From Paenibacillus phoenicis (lineage in GTDB: Bacteria; Bacillota; Bacilli; Paenibacillales; Paenibacillaceae): a stretch of DNA of 64,000 nucleotides. The position numbers and the translations under genes were made by a program. The notes under the pieces are model-generated. The model was not told the origin of the DNA, ran no database searches, and worked only from the letters and a program-made list of their open reading frames with translations. The stretch is taken from positions 1 to 64,000 of the forward strand of contig NZ_JAYERP010000001.1 of the NCBI RefSeq assembly GCF_034718895.1, read 5' to 3'. Of this stretch, positions 22,948-32,864 are shown one piece after another; position 1 is the stretch's first letter; each line of letters opens with the position of its first letter.

Positions 22948-24306
22948 ATGGGTTCCCATTCCAATAGACAGCTCCGGTTCGGAGCCGCGATTCATGGCGT
23001 AGGGAGCAGCCATACGGCGTGGAGGCATCCGCAGATTCCTTCGGATGCCAGCATAAGCCTTGCTTTTTATACGCAACAGGCGCAAATCGCTGAAAACGGA
23101 AAATTCGATTTTGTGTTCATTGCGGACGGTCTCTACATCAATGAAAAATCGATCCCGCATTTTCTGAACCGGTTCGAGCCGATTACGATCTTGTCTGCGC
23201 TTGGCGCTGTAACTTCACGGATCGGCCTGGTCGGAACGCTGTCGACCTCGTACAGCGAGCCCTTTACGGTCGCCCGGCAGTTCGCGTCGATCGACCATAT
23301 TAGCAAAGGACGGGCCGGTTGGAACGTTGTGACTTCACCTTTGGAAGGGACGGCCCTCAATTTTGGCGGCAAACCGCACCCCTCGCATTCTGAGCGATAC
23401 CGAATCGCCGAGGAATATTTGGAGGTCATCAAAGGCCTGTGGGACTCCTGGGAGGATGACGCTTTTATTCGCGACAAGGAGAGCGGGGTTTTCTTCGACC
23501 CGTACAAAATGCATCGGTTGAATCACGAGGGCGAGTATTTCTCCGTACAGGGCCCGTTAAACATCGCGCGTTCCAAGCAGGGCCAACCAGTCGTGTTCCA
23601 AGCCGGCTCCTCCGAAAGCGGCCGCAACCTTGCGGCCAAGACGGCGGACGCGGTATTCACCGGACCGGAGACGCTTGAAGAAGCCAAGGCGTTCTATCAG
23701 GACGTGAAGCGGCGCGCCGTCGAAAATGGGCGTTCCCCTAATGAGATTCTGATCTTCCCGGGAATCGGTCCAATCATTGGCCGGACTGAGGAGGAAGCGG
23801 AGCGGAAATACCGCGAAATCGCCGAATTGGTGACGCCGGACAAAGCGCTGGAGTACCTTGGACGGTATTTTGAGCACCATGATTTCTCCCGATATCCGCT
23901 GGATGAGCCGTTCCCGGATCTGGGCGATTTCGGTTCGAACAGCTTCCGCAGTACAACGGAACGTATCAAGAAACGGGCGAAGGAGCAGAACCTGACGCTC
24001 CGGGAAGTTGCGCTGCAGGAGGCGACGCCAAGGACGGTGTTCTTTGGCACGCCGGAGAAGGTTGCGGATATTGTGCAGCAATGGTTCGAGGAACAGGCGG
24101 CGGACGGTTTTATTATCGGAGAAAGCGTTCCGGGCGGGCTGAGAGATTTCGTGGAATGGGTCGTGCCGATTCTGCAGGAACGCGGATTGTTCCGCACCGA
24201 TTATGAGGCGGATACGCTTCGCGGCAATCTGGGGCTGCCTGTGCCGGTGAACCGTTACACGGCGCAGAGGGCGCTGCAACAGGCCGGCAGCGTTCGGTAT
24301 GTCTGA
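22948..24306 (+). CDS. YtnJ (CmoJ)/NtaA-type flavin monooxygenase, copy 2
   Basis: This 452-residue paralogue of copy 1 has the same ordered blocks: [93 protein letters not shown] and [14 protein letters not shown]. Differences cluster in the N-terminal loop ([16 protein letters not shown] against [16 protein letters not shown]) and around the end of the barrel, where substrate contacts lie in this family, so the two copies may handle different side chains. It uses FMNH2 from the SsuE-type reductase encoded just upstream. Motif C and AT-rich sequence before it point to its own promoter. AAAGGTGGAG precedes ATG 22948. Confidence 0.9.
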   Translation: MGSHSNRQLRFGAAIHGVGSSHTAWRHPQIPSDASISLAFYTQQAQIAENGKFDFVFIADGLYINEKSIPHFLNRFEPITILSALGAVTSRIGLVGTLSTSYSEPFTVARQFASIDHISKGRAGWNVVTSPLEGTALNFGGKPHPSHSERYRIAEEYLEVIKGLWDSWEDDAFIRDKESGVFFDPYKMHRLNHEGEYFSVQGPLNIARSKQGQPVVFQAGSSESGRNLAAKTADAVFTGPETLEEAKAFYQDVKRRAVENGRSPNEILIFPGIGPIIGRTEEEAERKYREIAELVTPDKALEYLGRYFEHHDFSRYPLDEPFPDLGDFGSNSFRSTTERIKKRAKEQNLTLREVALQEATPRTVFFGTPEKVADIVQQWFEEQAADGFIIGESVPGGLRDFVEWVVPILQERGLFRTDYEADTLRGNLGLPVPVNRYTAQRALQQAGSVRYV

Positions 24307-24344
24307 TCAAACGTTAGTTTAAGCACAGGGAGGGCGTTGATGCC

Positions 24345-26003
24345 ATGAGAATCATGAAAACCAAGCGCAGTAAATCCATCGTCGCAGCGGCAACGATGAT
24401 GGTGCTGCTGCTATCGGCCTGCGGGAGCCATCCAACCGCACAAGAAAGCCCAAAGGCTGAGGCGTCCGCCTCGGATGCCGAACAAACAGCTGCCGCACCA
24501 GGCGGGGAACTCACTTATGCGCTGGCGACCTCACCCGATACGTTGGACCCGCATCGCAGCGGGCTTGCCGTAGCGGTTCGGGTCCTTCGCACGATCTATG
24601 ACAGCCTGGTCGTCCAGCTGCCGGACAATACCATCAAGCCGTGGCTGGCGAAGGAATGGACGGTTTCGGAGGACGGGCTCAGCTATACCTTCAAGCTCCG
24701 GGAGGATGTCAAATTCCATGACGGAACCCCGTTTAATGCCGAAGCGGTTAAATTCAACTTCGACCGGATTCTCGATCCGGCCACAAAAGCGGCGAATGCG
24801 GCTGCCTTGCTTCAGCCGTATGAATCCTCCGAGGTAATTGACGAGTACACCGTCAAGCTCAACCTTTCGACACCGTCCAGAGCGTTCCTTGGCAACCTCA
24901 GCCAGGCGCTGCTTGGCATCGTCTCGCCGACGGCAGCCAAGCAATACGGTGATCAGCTGGGACAGCACCCGGTGGGAACCGGACCGTATAAATTCGTGAA
25001 ATGGGAGGAAAACGCCGGCATTCAGGTGGAGCGCAATCCAGATTATCATTGGGCGCCTGAATTGGTCGACAACCCGGGAGCGCCTTATCTGGACAGCGTG
25101 AACTTTCGTATCATTCCGGAGGAAGCGACCCGGATCGGAAGCGTGCAGAGCAAGCAAGTGCTCGCTGCCGAAACGGTGCCGCCTCAGAATGCGATCGCAC
25201 TGAAGAACCATGCCGAGCTGCAGTTGCTCCAGACCAATACGGTCGGCCTGCCGTATACGTTATTTTTTAATCTGGACCATGCCCCCTGGAATGAGCTGAA
25301 GGCCCGGCAAGCCGTGCAGCTCGCAGTTGATGTGGATGCGATCGTCAAGACCTTGTACTTAGGCACTTACGAGCGGGCTTGGTCACCGCTGACGCCGGGA
25401 ACGTTTGGCTACGATCCTTCGCTGGAGAACTCGATTCAACCTGATCTAACGAAGGCCAACCAGCTGCTGGATGAGTTGGGATGGGTGAAGGGAGCGGACG
25501 GCATCCGGGAAAAAGACGGCAAGAAGCTCACCCTGCATTACGTCGACGGAACCCCGAACCGGGAAAAACGCAACGACATCGCGGTGATCATTCAGCAGCA
25601 GTTGAAGCAAATCGGCATCGCCGTTGAGGTGGAGATCACCAAAGATGTCCGGACCGTGGTGTATACCAACGGAGATTACGATTTATACGGAAACAGCCAA
25701 GTCAATTCTGATCCGAACGCACTCTATTCGTTCTACCATTCCTATGATCCGAACGGACAGCCCACCTTGTCGCGGCTGAACAGTCCAGAGGTGGATGAGT
25801 GGCTCGAGCAGGGAAGAGTGGAGAAGGATGACGCGAAACGGGCGGAGCTGTACAAGAAGGTGCAGCATTACATTATCGACAATGCGATCATTCTTCCGAT
25901 CTACGTGTTCCCTTATACCGTAGCTGCATCCCAGTCCGTACAAGGAATCAAATTCGATTCCCTCGGCTATCCGTTGTTTAACGACGTTTCATTAAAGAAG
26001 TAA
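24345..26003 (+). CDS. Peptide/nickel-type (Opp/Dpp) ABC substrate-binding lipoprotein
   Basis: The 552-residue family 5 solute-binding protein has a signal ending in lipobox LLSAC (Cys26), an Ala/Glu-rich spacer and the full two-lobe fold: PDTLDPHRSGLAVAVRVLRTIYDSLV, FKLREDVKFHDGTPFNAEAVKFN, HPVGTGPYKFVKWEENAGIQVERNPDYH, ARQAVQLAVDVDAIVKTLYLGTYERA and KTRAELYKKVQHYIIDNAIILPIY-like ending. Such proteins catch di- or oligopeptides, glutathione, nickel chelates or opines. Four genes downstream make up the rest of the importer. In this island it probably brings in a peptide-like sulfur compound (inference). ATG 24345 has AGGGAGGG upstream; a second ATG three codons on is possible. Confidence 0.92.
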   Translation: MRIMKTKRSKSIVAAATMMVLLLSACGSHPTAQESPKAEASASDAEQTAAAPGGELTYALATSPDTLDPHRSGLAVAVRVLRTIYDSLVVQLPDNTIKPWLAKEWTVSEDGLSYTFKLREDVKFHDGTPFNAEAVKFNFDRILDPATKAANAAALLQPYESSEVIDEYTVKLNLSTPSRAFLGNLSQALLGIVSPTAAKQYGDQLGQHPVGTGPYKFVKWEENAGIQVERNPDYHWAPELVDNPGAPYLDSVNFRIIPEEATRIGSVQSKQVLAAETVPPQNAIALKNHAELQLLQTNTVGLPYTLFFNLDHAPWNELKARQAVQLAVDVDAIVKTLYLGTYERAWSPLTPGTFGYDPSLENSIQPDLTKANQLLDELGWVKGADGIREKDGKKLTLHYVDGTPNREKRNDIAVIIQQQLKQIGIAVEVEITKDVRTVVYTNGDYDLYGNSQVNSDPNALYSFYHSYDPNGQPTLSRLNSPEVDEWLEQGRVEKDDAKRAELYKKVQHYIIDNAIILPIYVFPYTVAASQSVQGIKFDSLGYPLFNDVSLKK

Positions 26004-26027
26004 CGCGAAGGGAGCTGCATTAGGAAA

Positions 26028-26954
26028 ATGGTTTGGACGATCTTCCAGCGGCTGATCGCCTCGTTGCTGGTCATTTTCGGATCGCTGGTGCTGGTCTTCA
26101 CCATTTTGTACGTCCTGCCCGGCGATCCGACGGACGCGATGATTGATCCCGCGCTGGCGACGCCGGAGGCGATTGCGGCCTTACGGCACCAGCTTGGCGT
26201 TGACCAGCCGTTCCACGTTCAGCTCCTGCGGTATTTCGGCGGTATATTCCGGGGAGACTTCGGCAACTCGCTGCTGAATTCGGACCCGGTGCTGCCCAAG
26301 ATCGTGGAGAGCTTGCCGGCTACGCTCGCTTTAACGGCGGCCAGCGCCTTCGTGTCCGTCGTTGTCGGGATCCTGCTGGGCGTTCTCTCGGCGATCCATC
26401 GCAACCGGGCGATTGACATTATTGCCCGGATCATCGGATTATTTGGCATCTCCATGCCGACGTTCTGGTCGGGCATTCTGCTGATCCTGATCTTCTCGAT
26501 TACGCTGGGCTGGTTCCCGGCGATGGGATCGGACGGCTGGAGGACCCTCGTCCTGCCGGCCCTTGCACTTGGCACCGTCGGGGCGGGATTTATCCTCCGG
26601 ATGGTTCGAAGCAGCATGCTCGATGTCATTGGGGAGCAGTTTATCGTCACCTTGCGATCCAAGGGACTCACCGAGCGCGCGGTGATGTACCGGCATGCGC
26701 TCAGGAACGCGTTGATCCCGGCTGTGACGATGATTGGCATGCTGATCGGCGAGATGCTGGCCGGCACGGTCGTGATCGAGACCGTATTTTCCCGACAGGG
26801 CATCGGCAGGGTGATCTCGGACGCCATCATGGCCAAGGACTTGCCGGTGGTTCAAGGCGTTATCCTGTTTTCTGCCGCCATTTATGTATTCGTTAATCTG
26901 CTAGTGGACATTTCTTATGCGATCATCGATCCACGAGTCCGACGCTCCACTTAA
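26028..26954 (+). CDS. Opp/Dpp-type ABC permease 1 (DppB class)
   Basis: The 308-residue permease has about six helices. Class marks are the N-terminal LVFTILYVLPGDPTDAMIDPALA, GIFRGDFGNSLLNSDPVLPKI, the long central part TFWSGILLILIFSITLGWFPAMG and the ATPase-contact loop RSKGLTERAVMYRHALRNALIPAVT. It lies 24 bases after the binding-protein gene. With permease 2 it builds the import pore in the cytoplasmic membrane. Confidence 0.92.
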   Translation: MVWTIFQRLIASLLVIFGSLVLVFTILYVLPGDPTDAMIDPALATPEAIAALRHQLGVDQPFHVQLLRYFGGIFRGDFGNSLLNSDPVLPKIVESLPATLALTAASAFVSVVVGILLGVLSAIHRNRAIDIIARIIGLFGISMPTFWSGILLILIFSITLGWFPAMGSDGWRTLVLPALALGTVGAGFILRMVRSSMLDVIGEQFIVTLRSKGLTERAVMYRHALRNALIPAVTMIGMLIGEMLAGTVVIETVFSRQGIGRVISDAIMAKDLPVVQGVILFSAAIYVFVNLLVDISYAIIDPRVRRST

Positions 26955-26991
26955 TGAGGTTCACGTACTCTATGAACGGGAGGGAAATCGA

Positions 26992-27888
26992 GTGAGAGAA
27001 GCGATCTTCTCCAAAACCGTCTGGCGCGAACGTAAAGCCGGAGCTTCGGCCGCGCCGCGAACCGGCCGATTTTCGGTCAATGACCTGCTTCTGGTGTTGG
27101 CCGGATTATTCATCTTGTTTATCGTCGCATGCGCCATCGTCCCTTCCTGGATCGCTCCGTATGCTCCGACGGAAATGCTGACGGACCGTATCCTGCAAGC
27201 GCCCAGCCGGGCTCATCCGTTGGGTACGGATTATTTCGGCAGGGATGTCTTCAGCGTGATCGTGCATGGAAGCCGCGATTCCCTCTTTATCGGGCTGGCT
27301 TCCGTGCTGACCGGCGGGTTGATCGGCGGAGCTTTCGGAGCCATCGCCGGGTATGCGGGCGGATGGGTGGATACGGTAATGATGCGAATCAACGATATTC
27401 TGATGACGATTCCGGGGATTCTGCTCGCGCTTGCGATCGCCGCGGCCCTTGGCCCCAGCCTGTTTAACATCGTGCTGGCCGTCGCCGTCTCCTCCGTACC
27501 GGGATATGCCCGCGTGATGCGAGCTCAAATTTTAAGCATTAAAAACCGCACGTTCGTGAAAGCCGCCGCCTCCATCGGCGCTTCGCCCTGGTCGATCTTC
27601 TGGAAGCATGTGCTGCCGAACTCCCTTTCACCGCTGCTGGTCATGGCGGCGGTGGGGATCGGCACGTCGATTCTGACGGGATCGGGTCTCAGCTTCCTCG
27701 GGCTGGGCGTGCTTCGCGAAATCCCGGACTGGGGGACGCTGCTGTCCCAGGGCAGAGGTTACCTGACCGTAGCTTGGTGGATCTGCACTTTTCCAGGGCT
27801 GGCGATTACCTTGTTTGTCTTGGCAGTCAATATACTGGGGGACCGTCTGAGAGATCATCTGGATCCGAAAAAACTTACGCAGCGATAG
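26992..27888 (+). CDS. Opp/Dpp-type ABC permease 2 (DppC class)
   Basis: GTG 26992 is preferred because GGGAGGG lies just upstream and the earlier in-frame start would overlap the previous gene by 38 bases without a ribosome site. The resulting 298-residue protein has an N-terminal cytoplasmic tail, a first helix (LLLVLAGLFILFIVACAIV), then HPLGTDYFGRDVFSVIVHGSRDSLFIGL typical of DppC proteins. Five further helices follow, with the ATPase loop ASIGASPWSIFWKHVLPNSLSPLLV. It pairs with permease 1 and ends 9 bases before the fused ATPase gene. Confidence 0.9.
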   Translation: MREAIFSKTVWRERKAGASAAPRTGRFSVNDLLLVLAGLFILFIVACAIVPSWIAPYAPTEMLTDRILQAPSRAHPLGTDYFGRDVFSVIVHGSRDSLFIGLASVLTGGLIGGAFGAIAGYAGGWVDTVMMRINDILMTIPGILLALAIAAALGPSLFNIVLAVAVSSVPGYARVMRAQILSIKNRTFVKAAASIGASPWSIFWKHVLPNSLSPLLVMAAVGIGTSILTGSGLSFLGLGVLREIPDWGTLLSQGRGYLTVAWWICTFPGLAITLFVLAVNILGDRLRDHLDPKKLTQR

Positions 27889-27897
27889 GAGGGGGCC

Positions 27898-29973
27898 ATG
27901 AGGAGCGCATTGTTGGATATTCAGCAGCTTTCCGTTGATTTCAGCACCCGAAACGGACTGATCCAGGCGATTCGGGATGTCACCTTAACGATCGGAGAAG
28001 GGGAAACCGTTTGCCTCGTCGGCGAGTCCGGAAGCGGCAAGACGGTCACCTCCAAAGCCATTATGCGCTTGATCGATCATGAGAACGGCAGGATCACGGG
28101 CGGCAGCCTCCGCTTAGGCGGGACCGATTTGACGGGACTGTCTGAGGCGGAGCTTCGCCGGGTTCGCGGAAAAAAGATGGCGATGGTGTTCCAAGAGCCG
28201 ATGGCCGCCTTTGACCCGGTATTTACAATCGGCCGGCAAATCCGGGAAACCATCCTGCAGCATGAGCGGATCTCCAAGCGGGAGGCCGATGAGCGGGCGG
28301 TTCGCCTGCTTGAACGCGTGGGCATTCCGGAGCCGAGGCTGCGGCTGAAGCAATACCCGGGCGAACTGTCGGGCGGCATGCTGCAACGGGCGATGATCGC
28401 GATGGCGCTGTCCTGCGGCCCGGACCTGCTGATCGCAGATGAGCCGACAACCGCATTGGATGTGACCATCCAAGCGCAGATTCTGAGCTTGCTTAAGGAC
28501 TTGCAGCAAGAGTTCGGGATGTCGATTTTGCTCATCACGCATGATTTGGGGATTGCCGCCGATATCGCTGACCGTATTGTGGTGATGTATGCCGGGGAAA
28601 TCGTGGAGGAGGCGCCGGCAGAGCAATTGTTCCGACTCCCCCGCCATCCGTATACCCGCGGACTGCTCCGCTCCATCGCTAAGCTGGATACCGTCCGCGG
28701 GACCCGGCTCCATTCCATCGAAGGGTCGATTCCCAGCCTGGCCGAGCCGCCCAGCGGGTGCCGGTTTCATCCCCGTTGCGCTTACGCCACGGAAAGCTGT
28801 ATTCGGGAAGCCCCGCCTTTAGTGGCAGATGCAGAAGGCCGCCGAACCGCTTGCTGGCACTCGGAAGAGCTGGTCCGGCAGGATAGCTGGCTTGCGGCGC
28901 AACCGGAAATCGAAGCCGCCCCGATACACGTACGCAGCTCTTCCTCGGAGAGCGAAGGCCCCATCGCGACGGCCGAACCGACTGATGTAAACGAAGGCGA
29001 GGTGCTGTTTGCCGCTGAGCATTTGCGCAAATATTACCGCGTTCACGGCGGAGGCTTAGGGAAACGGACCCGGCTGATCCGTGCCGTAGACGATGTCACG
29101 TTTACGATCAAGAAAGGGGAAACCTTTGGCCTGGTTGGCGAATCCGGCAGCGGGAAGTCGACGCTGGGGAGGGTGCTGCTGCAGATGGAGAAAGCGACGG
29201 CAGGAAGCGTGTTGTTCGCCGGCGAGGACCTTACTCGACTGAGCGGAGCAGCCTTGCGTTCGGCCCGCCGCCATATGCAGACGATTTTTCAGGATCCTTA
29301 TGGCTCGTTTGATCCGAGGTGGAAAATCGGGGACAGCATCGCTGAACCGCTCAAAGTTCACGGAGATTTGCCCTCTGGGGAAATCAAGGAGCGCGTTCGC
29401 GAATTGTTGGAGCTCGTTGGTTTGGACCCATCTTGGGACGAACGGTATCCGCATGAGTTCTCCGGCGGGCAGCGGCAACGCATCGGCATCGCCCGGGCTA
29501 TCGCCTTGAACCCGCAGTTCATCTTAGCGGATGAAGCCGTCTCGGCCCTGGACGTGTCCGTCCAGGCTCAGATCATCAACCTGCTGCAGGACCTGCAGCA
29601 GAAGTTGGGGCTGACCTATCTGTTTATCGCCCACGGGCTGCAGGTCGTGCGGCATATTTCCGACCGGATTGGCGTGATGTATCTCGGGAAGCTGGTGGAG
29701 ATTGCCCCAAGCGAATCGCTGTTCCTTCGGCCGGCCCACCCGTATACCCGGGCGCTGATCGACTCCATTCCCCGGAGCCGCCCGGGCGAGGGACAGGGGC
29801 AAGGGCAGCTTCCCCGCGGCATCACCGGTGAAATCCCATCCCCGGCGAATCCCCCGGCAGGCTGCCGGTTTCACACCCGCTGCCCGTTTGCCGTCTCGCG
29901 CTGCCGGGAAGAGGAGCCGCAGCTTCGGCCGCTCGAAGGCGGCCATTACGCGGCCTGTCATTTTCCGTTATGA
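27898..29973 (+). CDS. Fused Opp/Dpp ATPase (DppD-DppF in one chain, GsiA-like)
   Basis: The 691-residue protein joins two complete peptide-importer ATPases. Half 1 (about residues 1-320) has Walker [10 protein letters not shown], signature [15 protein letters not shown], Walker [14 protein letters not shown] and an oligopeptide-type C-terminal motif ([15 protein letters not shown]) with four cysteine or histidine ligand candidates. A linker with acidic and serine-rich sequence follows (about 321-365). Half 2 has [37 protein letters not shown] and [15 protein letters not shown]. Both sites look competent. Usually these halves are separate genes; the fused form is known from GsiA, the glutathione importer ATPase of enteric bacteria, which is of interest for a sulfur island. 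It overlaps the next gene by 4 bases. Confidence 0.93.
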   Translation: MRSALLDIQQLSVDFSTRNGLIQAIRDVTLTIGEGETVCLVGESGSGKTVTSKAIMRLIDHENGRITGGSLRLGGTDLTGLSEAELRRVRGKKMAMVFQEPMAAFDPVFTIGRQIRETILQHERISKREADERAVRLLERVGIPEPRLRLKQYPGELSGGMLQRAMIAMALSCGPDLLIADEPTTALDVTIQAQILSLLKDLQQEFGMSILLITHDLGIAADIADRIVVMYAGEIVEEAPAEQLFRLPRHPYTRGLLRSIAKLDTVRGTRLHSIEGSIPSLAEPPSGCRFHPRCAYATESCIREAPPLVADAEGRRTACWHSEELVRQDSWLAAQPEIEAAPIHVRSSSSESEGPIATAEPTDVNEGEVLFAAEHLRKYYRVHGGGLGKRTRLIRAVDDVTFTIKKGETFGLVGESGSGKSTLGRVLLQMEKATAGSVLFAGEDLTRLSGAALRSARRHMQTIFQDPYGSFDPRWKIGDSIAEPLKVHGDLPSGEIKERVRELLELVGLDPSWDERYPHEFSGGQRQRIGIARAIALNPQFILADEAVSALDVSVQAQIINLLQDLQQKLGLTYLFIAHGLQVVRHISDRIGVMYLGKLVEIAPSESLFLRPAHPYTRALIDSIPRSRPGEGQGQGQLPRGITGEIPSPANPPAGCRFHTRCPFAVSRCREEEPQLRPLEGGHYAACHFPL

Positions 29974-31436
29974 GGACTGGAACTGAACGCCGGTTCTGGC
30001 CCATTCTCCTGACGTTGTTTTTAGGGTCCTTTGCCGGGGTATATCACGTCGTGTCGCTAAACGTCTCGCTTCCCGGCTTTATCGGGATCTTTCATGCCGA
30101 GCTGAATACCGTACAGTGGGTGATTACCGGCTTTTCCTTGGCCTGCGGCATGATCGCGCCGGTCAGCGGATATGTATGCCTTCGGTTTGGGAGCAAACGG
30201 GTGTTTCTGTGGTCGCTGGCAGGGATCAGCGTGACCTCGCTGCTGTGCGCGATCTCGTGGAACGTTCAGGCGCTGATCGGGTTTCGTATCCTGCAGGGGG
30301 TGTTCTGCGGACTGATCCAGCCGGTTTCCCTGATGATGATTTACCAGACGCTGCCGCGCGAACGCCAACCGCTGGCCGTCAGCGTCTGGTCGTTTTCCAC
30401 GGTGCTGGCCACAGCGATTGGACCTTCGCTAAGCGGTTGGTTTCAGCAGGTGGATTGGCATCTGATTTTTCTCGTGACCGTGCCGCTCGGCATCGGCGCC
30501 TGGATCGCCGCGAAGGTTCTGCTGCCGTCCGCAGGAGGCGCCGATGCTTCGAGAAAATTAGATATCGCCGGGCTGTTCCTTGCCACCGGAGGAAGCCTGG
30601 CCATGCTGCTGCTGTTCGGGAATTTGCATCAATGGGGGCTTGCTTCTCCTTTAACCTGGGCGTGCTTGATCGCCGGAGGTGCAGCCTTCGTAATGTTTGT
30701 GCGAGTGGAGTTACGCACCCCAGAGCCGCTGTTGAATCTGCGGTTATTTCGCAATTTACCCTTTACAGCAAGCTTAAGTCTGACCCTGATTCTTACGGTA
30801 GCCCTGTACTCCGGGGTGTATTTCATCCCGCTGTTCCTCGAGGAAATCCGCGGAATGTCCGCCTTCCATATCGGGCTGCTGTTTCTTCCGGCTGCGGCGT
30901 GCCTGACCTTGGCGACCTTCCTCTCAGGGAAAATATACGCTTCCCGTGGCCCCGCGCTGCTGGTTGGTGCGGGCAGCTTGCTGCTGCTGGCGGCCAACCT
31001 GCATTTCAGCCGGCTTCATCCGGAGACGACGCTGCTTTCGGTGATCATCTGGTTATGCATTCGTAACGCCGGTACGGGGTTTGCACTCACTCCAGCCACC
31101 GGCAGTGCGATGGGGGCGGTGTCCGAGCAGGAATCGGGAGATGCTTCGGCGCTGCTCAGCTGGCTGAGGCAGATCGTTAGCTCCATCTCGCTGGGGATGT
31201 TCACGTCTGTGTTCTACGTCCGTTTGGGGATCCATGAAGCCCGGATGCATGCCGAGCTTAACGCTAACGGGCTGAGTCGAGAACAGTTGTACAGGGAGGC
31301 GTATACGCAGAGCATTGGAGATGCCTTTTGGCTGGCGAGCGGGTTAATTGCCGCAGCGATTCCTCTTGTTTGGCTGATCCGTAGAAAGAGACAGCCACAA
31401 GATGCCGGTGCTCCTGCTTTAAAACGCTCTGTCTGA
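29970..31436 (+). CDS. MFS exporter, DHA2 (EmrB/QacA) family
   Basis: The 488-residue membrane protein has about 14 helices, the mark of the DHA2 drug:H+ antiporter family. Motifs include [32 protein letters not shown] near helix 1-2, [14 protein letters not shown] (motif A) and [21 protein letters not shown] (motif B region); the motif C type GPSLSGWF lies in helix 5. It overlaps the ATPase gene by 4 bases (ATGA), so it is translated with the importer. In this island it could export an oxidised or thiol by-product, or excess cysteine (inference). Confidence 0.88.
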   Translation: MRTGTERRFWPILLTLFLGSFAGVYHVVSLNVSLPGFIGIFHAELNTVQWVITGFSLACGMIAPVSGYVCLRFGSKRVFLWSLAGISVTSLLCAISWNVQALIGFRILQGVFCGLIQPVSLMMIYQTLPRERQPLAVSVWSFSTVLATAIGPSLSGWFQQVDWHLIFLVTVPLGIGAWIAAKVLLPSAGGADASRKLDIAGLFLATGGSLAMLLLFGNLHQWGLASPLTWACLIAGGAAFVMFVRVELRTPEPLLNLRLFRNLPFTASLSLTLILTVALYSGVYFIPLFLEEIRGMSAFHIGLLFLPAAACLTLATFLSGKIYASRGPALLVGAGSLLLLAANLHFSRLHPETTLLSVIIWLCIRNAGTGFALTPATGSAMGAVSEQESGDASALLSWLRQIVSSISLGMFTSVFYVRLGIHEARMHAELNANGLSREQLYREAYTQSIGDAFWLASGLIAAAIPLVWLIRRKRQPQDAGAPALKRSV

Positions 31437-31487
31437 GGAAAGTAGTCCAATGTAACTTTGATTAACCCGGCAGGAGGCGAAAGCCTG

Positions 31488-32528
31488 ATGAAAGTTGCTT
31501 TGTTCAGCTTGATGATGAATGTTCCCAATGCGGTAACGGGGGAAGCGTGGACGGCGCAGCAAAAATTTCAAAATGTGATCGACCAGGCCATCCTCGCCGA
31601 AAAACTGGGGTTCGATGCTTATGGGATCGGTGAGAGACACGGGGAACCTTTTCTCTCTTCTTCACCGCCGTTGGTCCTGACCGCGATCGCTGCTCAGACC
31701 ACCCGCATTCGCCTTCTCACCACCGTTACGGTGTTGAGCGTGCTTGACCCAGTTCGGGTCGCCGAGGATTATGCCACCTTGGATCATTTGTCCGGAGGGA
31801 GGCTGACGATGATCATCGGCAAAGGCAACGATCCCCGGCATTACTCGTTGTTTGGCATCACAGAAGAAGAGCAATGGGAGTCGCTCGCCGAACGATACGG
31901 ATTGCTGAAGCGGCTGTGGACGGAGGAGAAGGTAACCTGGTCGGGCCGTTACCGGCCCCCGCTCCAAGAGGTAACGACCTTTCCGAGACCCCACCAATCG
32001 GAAATCCCCGTATGGCACGGCAGCGCATCAAGCACGCTGTCGACGGAGCTCGCCGCCCGGTACGGGGAGCCGATTTTTTCTTCGAACTCTTTTCACCCGT
32101 TTGAAAAATACAAAGCCTTAATCGATCATTACCGCGAACGACTGGTCTATTATGGCCATGATCCCCACAAAGCGGTGGTGGGAGCCGGTTCGGGAAGTTT
32201 ATATCTCGCGGACACGGCCGAGGAGGCCTTGCGGCGGTTTAGACCCTATTATGAGGCGTTCAGCGGGACGGAGGCCGCCAAGCACAATCAATCGCCGTTT
32301 ACCTCGCTAAAGGATATGGTGGAACGGGGACCGGCCTTAATCGGCAGCGCTGAACAGATTATCGTGAAAATCCTGAAATACCACGAGGCCTTCGGACATA
32401 CCGTGCTGGGGATTAGCGTGGACGGATTAAGTGAGGCCGAGCAGCGGGAGCAGCTTCACCGGTTTGCCGAAGAGGTGCTGCCGGTTTTGAAACGGGAGAT
32501 TCCAAACCCCTTGTACCGTGGAATTTAA
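31488..32528 (+). CDS. Luciferase-like flavin monooxygenase, third type in the island
   Basis: ATG 31488 has CAGGAGGCG upstream; the frame is open further back but without a ribosome site. The 346-residue protein belongs to the bacterial luciferase-like family: LAEKLGFDAYGIGERHGEPFLSSSPPLVL, TTRIRLLTTVTVLSVLDPVRVAEDYATLDHLSGGR and IGKGNDPRHYSLFG are the flavin-barrel segments. It differs clearly from both the YtmO-type and YtnJ-type proteins of the island, so at least three separate oxygenase classes are present. It is the last gene before a strong terminator. Reaction unknown; FMNH2 from the SsuE-type protein is a reasonable guess. Confidence 0.87.
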   Translation: MKVALFSLMMNVPNAVTGEAWTAQQKFQNVIDQAILAEKLGFDAYGIGERHGEPFLSSSPPLVLTAIAAQTTRIRLLTTVTVLSVLDPVRVAEDYATLDHLSGGRLTMIIGKGNDPRHYSLFGITEEEQWESLAERYGLLKRLWTEEKVTWSGRYRPPLQEVTTFPRPHQSEIPVWHGSASSTLSTELAARYGEPIFSSNSFHPFEKYKALIDHYRERLVYYGHDPHKAVVGAGSGSLYLADTAEEALRRFRPYYEAFSGTEAAKHNQSPFTSLKDMVERGPALIGSAEQIIVKILKYHEAFGHTVLGISVDGLSEAEQREQLHRFAEEVLPVLKREIPNPLYRGI

Positions 32529-32532
32529 AAAA

Positions 32533-32575
32533 AGAGCTTCTTTACACCCGAAAGGGGGTGGAGAAGCTCTTTTTG
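32533..32575 (+). terminator. Strong terminator closing the organosulfur island
   Basis: AGAGCTTCT (32533-32541) pairs with AGAAGCTCT (32562-32570), with an inner CACCC/GGGTG pairing, followed by TTTT. It starts a few bases after the last monooxygenase stop. The A run before it makes it usable for the coat genes on the other strand as well. Confidence 0.9.
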
Positions 32576-32600
32576 CTGTTCACTCAAGCTGGGGTTTCAC

Positions 32601-32849
32601 TCAGCCGCCCAGCTGCGATTTTACCTGCTGCACTTCCTGATCGTCCGCCATCATCGCCGGCTGGTAGAATCCTTTGGACTGAGCCAGTTGGAACAGCTCG
32701 TATTGCGATTTCTCGCAATTGTCCCGGATTTGCTGAATCGTTGATCTCAGCTGGGGATTCGCGCATTCGGAAATGACGCTGGAGTAGGTGGTCAGGCTGC
32801 TTTTGACCATGGACAACGCGTCGTTCACCATATCTTTATCCTGCATCAT
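32601..32849 (-). CDS. Spore coat protein, coat-F (CotF-like) family
   Basis: The 82-residue helical protein begins MMQDKDMVNDALSMVKSS and contains ECANPQLRSTIQQIRDNCEKSQYELFQLAQSKGFYQPA, the pattern of the coat-F family found in the spore coats of Bacillus and Paenibacillus. The two cysteines in ISECANP and DNCEKS are typical. AGGAGGAGC lies upstream of the start at 32849. It is paired with another short coat-type gene 15 bases upstream, so the two form a small sporulation operon. A mother-cell sigma promoter could not be identified by eye. Confidence 0.87.
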   Translation of the reverse strand: MMQDKDMVNDALSMVKSSLTTYSSVISECANPQLRSTIQQIRDNCEKSQYELFQLAQSKGFYQPAMMADDQEVQQVKSQLGG

Positions 32850-32864
32850 CGTGTAAAGCTCCTC

